A DNA stretch of 9,079 bases from Chitinophagaceae bacterium (GTDB lineage: Bacteria > Bacteroidota > Bacteroidia > Chitinophagales > Chitinophagaceae): NCBI GenBank assembly GCA_003151295.1, contig PLXD01000546.1, positions 1 to 9,079 of the forward strand. Reading direction: 5' to 3'. The notes below the pieces were generated by a model, which ran no database searches, was not told where the DNA came from, and saw only the letters and a program-made list of their open reading frames with translations. Every line of letters starts with the position of its first letter. Position 1 is the stretch's first letter. Of the stretch, positions 5,140 through 9,079 are shown piece by piece. The translations under genes and the position numbers were made by a program.

Positions 5140-8100
5140 GGTATTGCCTCAGAACTGCTGTTATGAGAAAATATTACGAATCATGAAAATTACTGCCGTA
5201 TTGATGTTTGCTGCCATATTTCAAACGAGTGCGAATGGATTCTCTCAGTCGACTTTTACCATCAACAAAACAACCGCTTCCGTAAAGAAAATTATCAGGG
5301 AATTCGAAAATCAGAGCGACTATTCTTTTTTTTACAGGCAGGATCAATTGGATGTAAATAAAATAATAACGATAACAGTTAAAAATGTCTCAGTAGACAG
5401 CTTAATGAAAGAAGTATTGGTTGGCCAAGCCCTGACTTTTAAGGTTATCGGAAAAGTGATTGTAATAAAACCATTGAACGAAAATGTTGCGGAAGAGAGC
5501 GCTAACGGGATACTTGTTACAGGAACTGTATTTTCTTTGGCAGGAAATAAACCCCTCGCTGGCATAACAGTCAGGGAAAAAAATACAGGCAATGCAACGG
5601 TTTCGGATGCCAACGGGAACTTTAAAATTAAAATAACGGATAATTCTTCCATACTTATTTTTCAGGCCGTAAATTATAAAGAAACAGAAATAAAAGTAGG
5701 GGACAACCAGGTAATCAATGTTTATTTAGAAGAAGAAGTAAGAACATTGGATCAGGTTGTAGTAGTAGGCTATGGCACGCAAAAGAAGAAAGATTTAACC
5801 GGGGCAGTTGCTATTATTGATTCAAAGGCATTAGAAGACCGGCCCAATACTCAGTTTGGTAATTCTATTGAAGGTAAGGCTGCCGGTGTGCAGGTAGTAA
5901 GGCCTTCAGGGCAGCCGGATGCCGGTTTCTCTATTATCGTTCGCGGTGTGTCTTCCATTACATCGGAGAGTGACCCCATATATATCGTGGATGGGGTACA
6001 AACATTTAATACCAGTGAAATAAACCCGGCAGATATTGAAAGCATCTCTATCTTAAAAGATGCTTCATCTGCTGCCATTTACGGTAGCAGTGGTGCAAAT
6101 GGTGTAGTGCTGATCACAACCAAACATGGCAAGAACGGCAAGACAAAAGTGAACTTCAGTACATCCCTTACTTCATCTCAGCCATGGAAAAAAGAGCCTG
6201 TCTTAAATGCTACACAGTATGAAGCACTGATGAATGAAATGGGGATTGGGATCAATTGGACCAAATACACTGCCAATACCAATTGGCAGAACCTGGTTTT
6301 CAGAAATGCGTTGACACAGAATTATGATCTTTCGGTTTCAGGCGGCGATGCGAATACCCAGTATTATATGTCAGGATCTTTGGTGGATCAACAGGGTATG
6401 GTAATAAACAGTAGTGTAAAGAGGGTTACTTTTAATTTAAGTCTGGATCATAAAGTAAATGATTTTTTGAAAATTGGGACTAATATATCTTACGACAAAT
6501 GGAGCGATGTTCATATTCTTGAAAACGACAGAAATGGGGTAATCGCGAGGTTGTTGACCACGACCCCCATCATTGGTATATGGAATTCCACTTATCCGTA
6601 CCAATATGCTACCAGCCCCGTTGCACCGGTAGACGTTGAAAATCCCGTGGCTGCTGCTTATCAACCTCAAAATCTATTGGTGAATAACAGGCTTCACGGG
6701 CATGCATATGCAGAGATCAGCTTTTTACCGGAACTGAAATTCAAAAGTTTGGTGGGGATAGAACACTATAACAGTGTTGCTACATCTTATCAAAATTCGG
6801 TTCAAACCATTTATGGACGGGCCATGAATGGTATTGCTACAGAAGATGATAAAAATTATGATTATTGGGTGTCTGAAAATACGTTGAACTATACCAGGAA
6901 AATTAAAGACCACAGTTTTAGTGTATTGGCCGGATTTGTTGCATCCAGGATCAATAGTCGTGAAAATTATATGTCCGCCACCGGTTTTGGGGGAAACGAT
7001 GCTGTTCAAACCGTTAGTGCAGGGACCGTTTTCCCGTTACCACCCCAGATCAGCATTGTTCAGGAATCAAAGGCTTCCTTTATCGGCAGAATCACTTACA
7101 GCTATAAAGACAAATACTTATTAACCTCCAATATCAGAAAAGACGGCTCAGGGCAATTCGCGGAACAGAACAGGTGGCAGACCTTCCCTTCGTTTTCTCT
7201 TGGTTGGAGACTTTCGCAGGAAGACTTTTTAAAATCGGCAACATGGATCAATGACCTGAAAATCAGAGGAGGCTGGGGACTGGTTGGTAATGATAATGCC
7301 GCTCCCTATGCCCATTATGGATTAATTTCTGTAATTTCTTCTTATGCAATTGGTGGTGTTGTTACAAATGGTTATTCTCCTTCTACCCAGCAAAATAATG
7401 ATCTTAAATGGGAAGTTACCGGGCAAACAAATATTGGTTTCGATATGACCATGTTCAATAACAGGGTAACGGTCACTTCTGTATATTATGACAAAAAAAC
7501 AACGGGCCTTTTATTGCAAGTTCCTATTCCTGGCAGTGTCGGGATACCGGGTAATGTAGCATTAGAAAATGCCGGAAGTATTGAAAACAAAGGATTTGAA
7601 TTTCAAATAGGCACAAAAAACATCGTAAAAAAAGATTTTGAATGGAGCAGTGATTTCAATATTTATTTCAATACAGGAAAAGTGTTGAATATTGTAGGTA
7701 CTACCGTTTATAGCGGTCAGATATCTCCTTCAAACAATTACTATACTGCTATTGTTAAAGCAGGCTTACCATTGGGGTCTTTTTATGGAAAATATTCATT
7801 TGGCGTAAATCCTCTCACCGGGATGATCGGTTACCTGCAGCAAAAGGGTGGCGGCGGAGATAGTCTTGGTGTTATCGGTCATGCCAGTCCAAAATATTCT
7901 TATGGATTTACCAATACATTCAGGTACAAAAATCTCACATTGAATATTTTCTTACAGGGTGTTCAGGGAAACCAGATATTGAATGGAACCAGAATACTTT
8001 CAGAAGCAATGAGCATTGGAGAGAACCAGTCGGCAGCAGTATTGAAAAGATGGGAACAGCCAGGAGATATTACCAATATACCTAAATCAACTTTGAATGA

Positions 8101-8419
8101 TCTTACCAATGTATATCCTTCCACCAGGTTTATTGAAGACGGATCCTATTTAAGGGTTAAATCGGTTACTTTGTCTTACAACATTCCCCAGTCTGCCATC
8201 AGTAAAATAAGGGTCAGTAGATGCTCTGTTTATGCTACTGCAGAAAACCTGCTGACATTTACCAAGTATTCAGGATTTGATCCGGAGGTAAGTGCCTTTA
8301 GTAACGCCAGTCCCAGTCAGGCCAACTCCAATACCGATAAAAATACGGCACCGGGTGTAGATTTTGGAACCTATCCTCAATCCAGGGATATTATTGTTGG
8401 ATTGAAACTCACATTCTAA
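5120..8419 (+). CDS. SusC/RagA-family TonB-dependent outer-membrane transporter with STN signalling domain
   Basis: A 1099-residue outer-membrane transporter that imports glycan or peptide fragments using TonB energy, in complex with a SusD-like lid. A long N-terminus leads into a signal peptide at about residues 22-43, ending ANGFSQ. Then come an STN (secretin/TonB short N-terminal) domain at about 50-118, a carboxypeptidase-regulatory-like beta-sandwich at about 132-205 (VTGTVFSLAGNKPLAGITV), a TonB-box-like segment QVVVVGYGTQKKKDLTGAV (212-230), and the plug at about 224-336. The plug carries PIYIVDGV and the SusC hallmark ADIESISILKDASSAAIYGS (304-323) followed by SGANGVVLITTK. The rest is the barrel, with SYLRVKSVTLSYNIP and the terminal strand IIVGLKLTF. 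Length is normal. The STN domain marks it as a signal transducer to the upstream FecR. The susD-like gene follows after 19 bp. The ATG at 5183 (residue 22, MKITAVLM) is an alternative start. Substrate cannot be inferred. Confidence 0.97.
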   Translation: MKYFKGKVLPQNCCYEKILRIMKITAVLMFAAIFQTSANGFSQSTFTINKTTASVKKIIREFENQSDYSFFYRQDQLDVNKIITITVKNVSVDSLMKEVLVGQALTFKVIGKVIVIKPLNENVAEESANGILVTGTVFSLAGNKPLAGITVREKNTGNATVSDANGNFKIKITDNSSILIFQAVNYKETEIKVGDNQVINVYLEEEVRTLDQVVVVGYGTQKKKDLTGAVAIIDSKALEDRPNTQFGNSIEGKAAGVQVVRPSGQPDAGFSIIVRGVSSITSESDPIYIVDGVQTFNTSEINPADIESISILKDASSAAIYGSSGANGVVLITTKHGKNGKTKVNFSTSLTSSQPWKKEPVLNATQYEALMNEMGIGINWTKYTANTNWQNLVFRNALTQNYDLSVSGGDANTQYYMSGSLVDQQGMVINSSVKRVTFNLSLDHKVNDFLKIGTNISYDKWSDVHILENDRNGVIARLLTTTPIIGIWNSTYPYQYATSPVAPVDVENPVAAAYQPQNLLVNNRLHGHAYAEISFLPELKFKSLVGIEHYNSVATSYQNSVQTIYGRAMNGIATEDDKNYDYWVSENTLNYTRKIKDHSFSVLAGFVASRINSRENYMSATGFGGNDAVQTVSAGTVFPLPPQISIVQESKASFIGRITYSYKDKYLLTSNIRKDGSGQFAEQNRWQTFPSFSLGWRLSQEDFLKSATWINDLKIRGGWGLVGNDNAAPYAHYGLISVISSYAIGGVVTNGYSPSTQQNNDLKWEVTGQTNIGFDMTMFNNRVTVTSVYYDKKTTGLLLQVPIPGSVGIPGNVALENAGSIENKGFEFQIGTKNIVKKDFEWSSDFNIYFNTGKVLNIVGTTVYSGQISPSNNYYTAIVKAGLPLGSFYGKYSFGVNPLTGMIGYLQQKGGGGDSLGVIGHASPKYSYGFTNTFRYKNLTLNIFLQGVQGNQILNGTRILSEAMSIGENQSAAVLKRWEQPGDITNIPKSTLNDLTNVYPSTRFIEDGSYLRVKSVTLSYNIPQSAISKIRVSRCSVYATAENLLTFTKYSGFDPEVSAFSNASPSQANSNTDKNTAPGVDFGTYPQSRDIIVGLKLTF

Positions 8420-8438
8420 AGTATAAAAATCAGGAAAA

Positions 8439-9079
8439 ATGAAAAAGAGAATGGTATATATATATTGCTGCCTGGTATTTATAGTAGCAGTATCATGCAA
8501 TAAGTTTTTGAACGATACCCCCAAGTCTTCCTTAACTACAGGCAATGCCTATATTACTTCAGCTGATATTGAAAATGACCTGGCAGGCTGTTATAATATT
8601 TTTTATGTAGATTATTACCAATGGCAAAACGTATTAATGAGCGATTTGGTTGCAGATAATTCCTATTTAGGCGGTGGTGGCGATGCCGGATTTATTAATT
8701 TGGGGCAATTTACTGAAGATCCCAGCAATCCAAATATGGAAACGACGTGGAGTCAATTATACCAGGGAATAGCACGTTGCAACCTATTATTAGACAATAT
8801 CGGGGCAGTAACAGATCCTTCATTAACACAGGCACGCAAGACACAGATCATTGGGGAAGCCAGTTTCTTAAGGGCTTTACATTATTATAATCTCGTAAAA
8901 ACCTGGGGCGGTGTGCCAATAGAATTATTGTCTAATTCTGTTGACCCTGCCGTCACCAGGAAACCAAGATCGGCTGATACCGCCGTTTACAATCAAATAA
9001 ATACAGACCTGCAAACTGCTTTAACCGACTTGCCGGATACTTATGGATCAGACGCTTCTATAAACACCGTGAGGGCCAC
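8439..9079 (+). CDS. SusD/RagB-family outer-membrane lipoprotein, N-terminal part (3' end outside window)
   Basis: The first 213 codons of the substrate-binding lipoprotein that caps the SusC channel on the cell surface. The frame is open to the window edge; family members usually have about 450-600 residues, so over half is missing. A short signal peptide ends in AVSC, giving a lipidated Cys at residue 20, followed by NKFLNDTPKSSLT, the usual SusD start. The conserved GEASFLRALHYYNLVKTWGG then VPI (about residues 140-162) is the SusD TPR hallmark. RKPRSADTAVYNQINTDL then QTALTDLP is the second family signature. The ATG at 8439 lies 20 nt after the susC stop, with a purine-rich AGGAAAA just upstream, so the two genes are surely one transcript. 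The sequence after the Cys (NKFLND) is not a clearly acidic surface-export signal of the Bacteroides type. Confidence 0.95.
   Translation, partial: MKKRMVYIYCCLVFIVAVSCNKFLNDTPKSSLTTGNAYITSADIENDLAGCYNIFYVDYYQWQNVLMSDLVADNSYLGGGGDAGFINLGQFTEDPSNPNMETTWSQLYQGIARCNLLLDNIGAVTDPSLTQARKTQIIGEASFLRALHYYNLVKTWGGVPIELLSNSVDPAVTRKPRSADTAVYNQINTDLQTALTDLPDTYGSDASINTVRA

Overview
The window reads as chromosomal DNA of a Bacteroidota bacterium, most likely of the Chitinophagaceae/Sphingobacteria type. Evidence is an ECF sigma / FecR anti-sigma pair directly upstream of a SusC/RagA-SusD/RagB outer-membrane pair, the DUF5723 beta-barrel family, weak Shine-Dalgarno sequences, and Bacteroidota-style promoter elements. 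Every protein-coding gene is on the + strand. The genus assignment is inference.

Layout. Positions 3-902 are the C-terminal part of an ABC-2 type permease cut by the left edge, followed by a likely terminator hairpin. Positions 1037-3054 hold a DUF5723-type outer-membrane protein and, 38 bp later, a secreted YceI-family protein. A gap of about 217 bp (3055-3271) carries a weak promoter candidate and a 14-bp palindrome. Positions 3272-4967 are an ECF sigma factor and its FecR-like anti-sigma factor. Positions 5120-9079 are a SusC-like TonB-dependent transporter with an N-terminal STN signalling domain and the first 213 codons of its SusD-like lipoprotein partner, cut by the right edge.

How the genes fit together. 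Sigma, FecR, SusC (with STN) and SusD form a standard trans-envelope signalling and uptake module. Substrate captured by SusD/SusC is sensed through the periplasmic STN domain, FecR relays this across the inner membrane, and the sigma factor is released to transcribe susCD. No glycosidase, peptidase or other enzyme lies inside the window, so the substrate cannot be named.

The most interesting non-coding signal is in the 152-bp gap between fecR and susC. On the - strand there is a textbook intrinsic terminator: a 10-bp GC-rich stem continuous only in the minus-strand RNA, followed by six T. About 60 bp upstream of it (in the minus direction) is a perfect TAnnTTTG -7 box with a TTG 16 nt further upstream. 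Together they predict an antisense RNA of about 85 nt covering the susC leader, analogous to the DonS-type antisense RNAs known from Bacteroides polysaccharide loci. This is a prediction from sequence alone.
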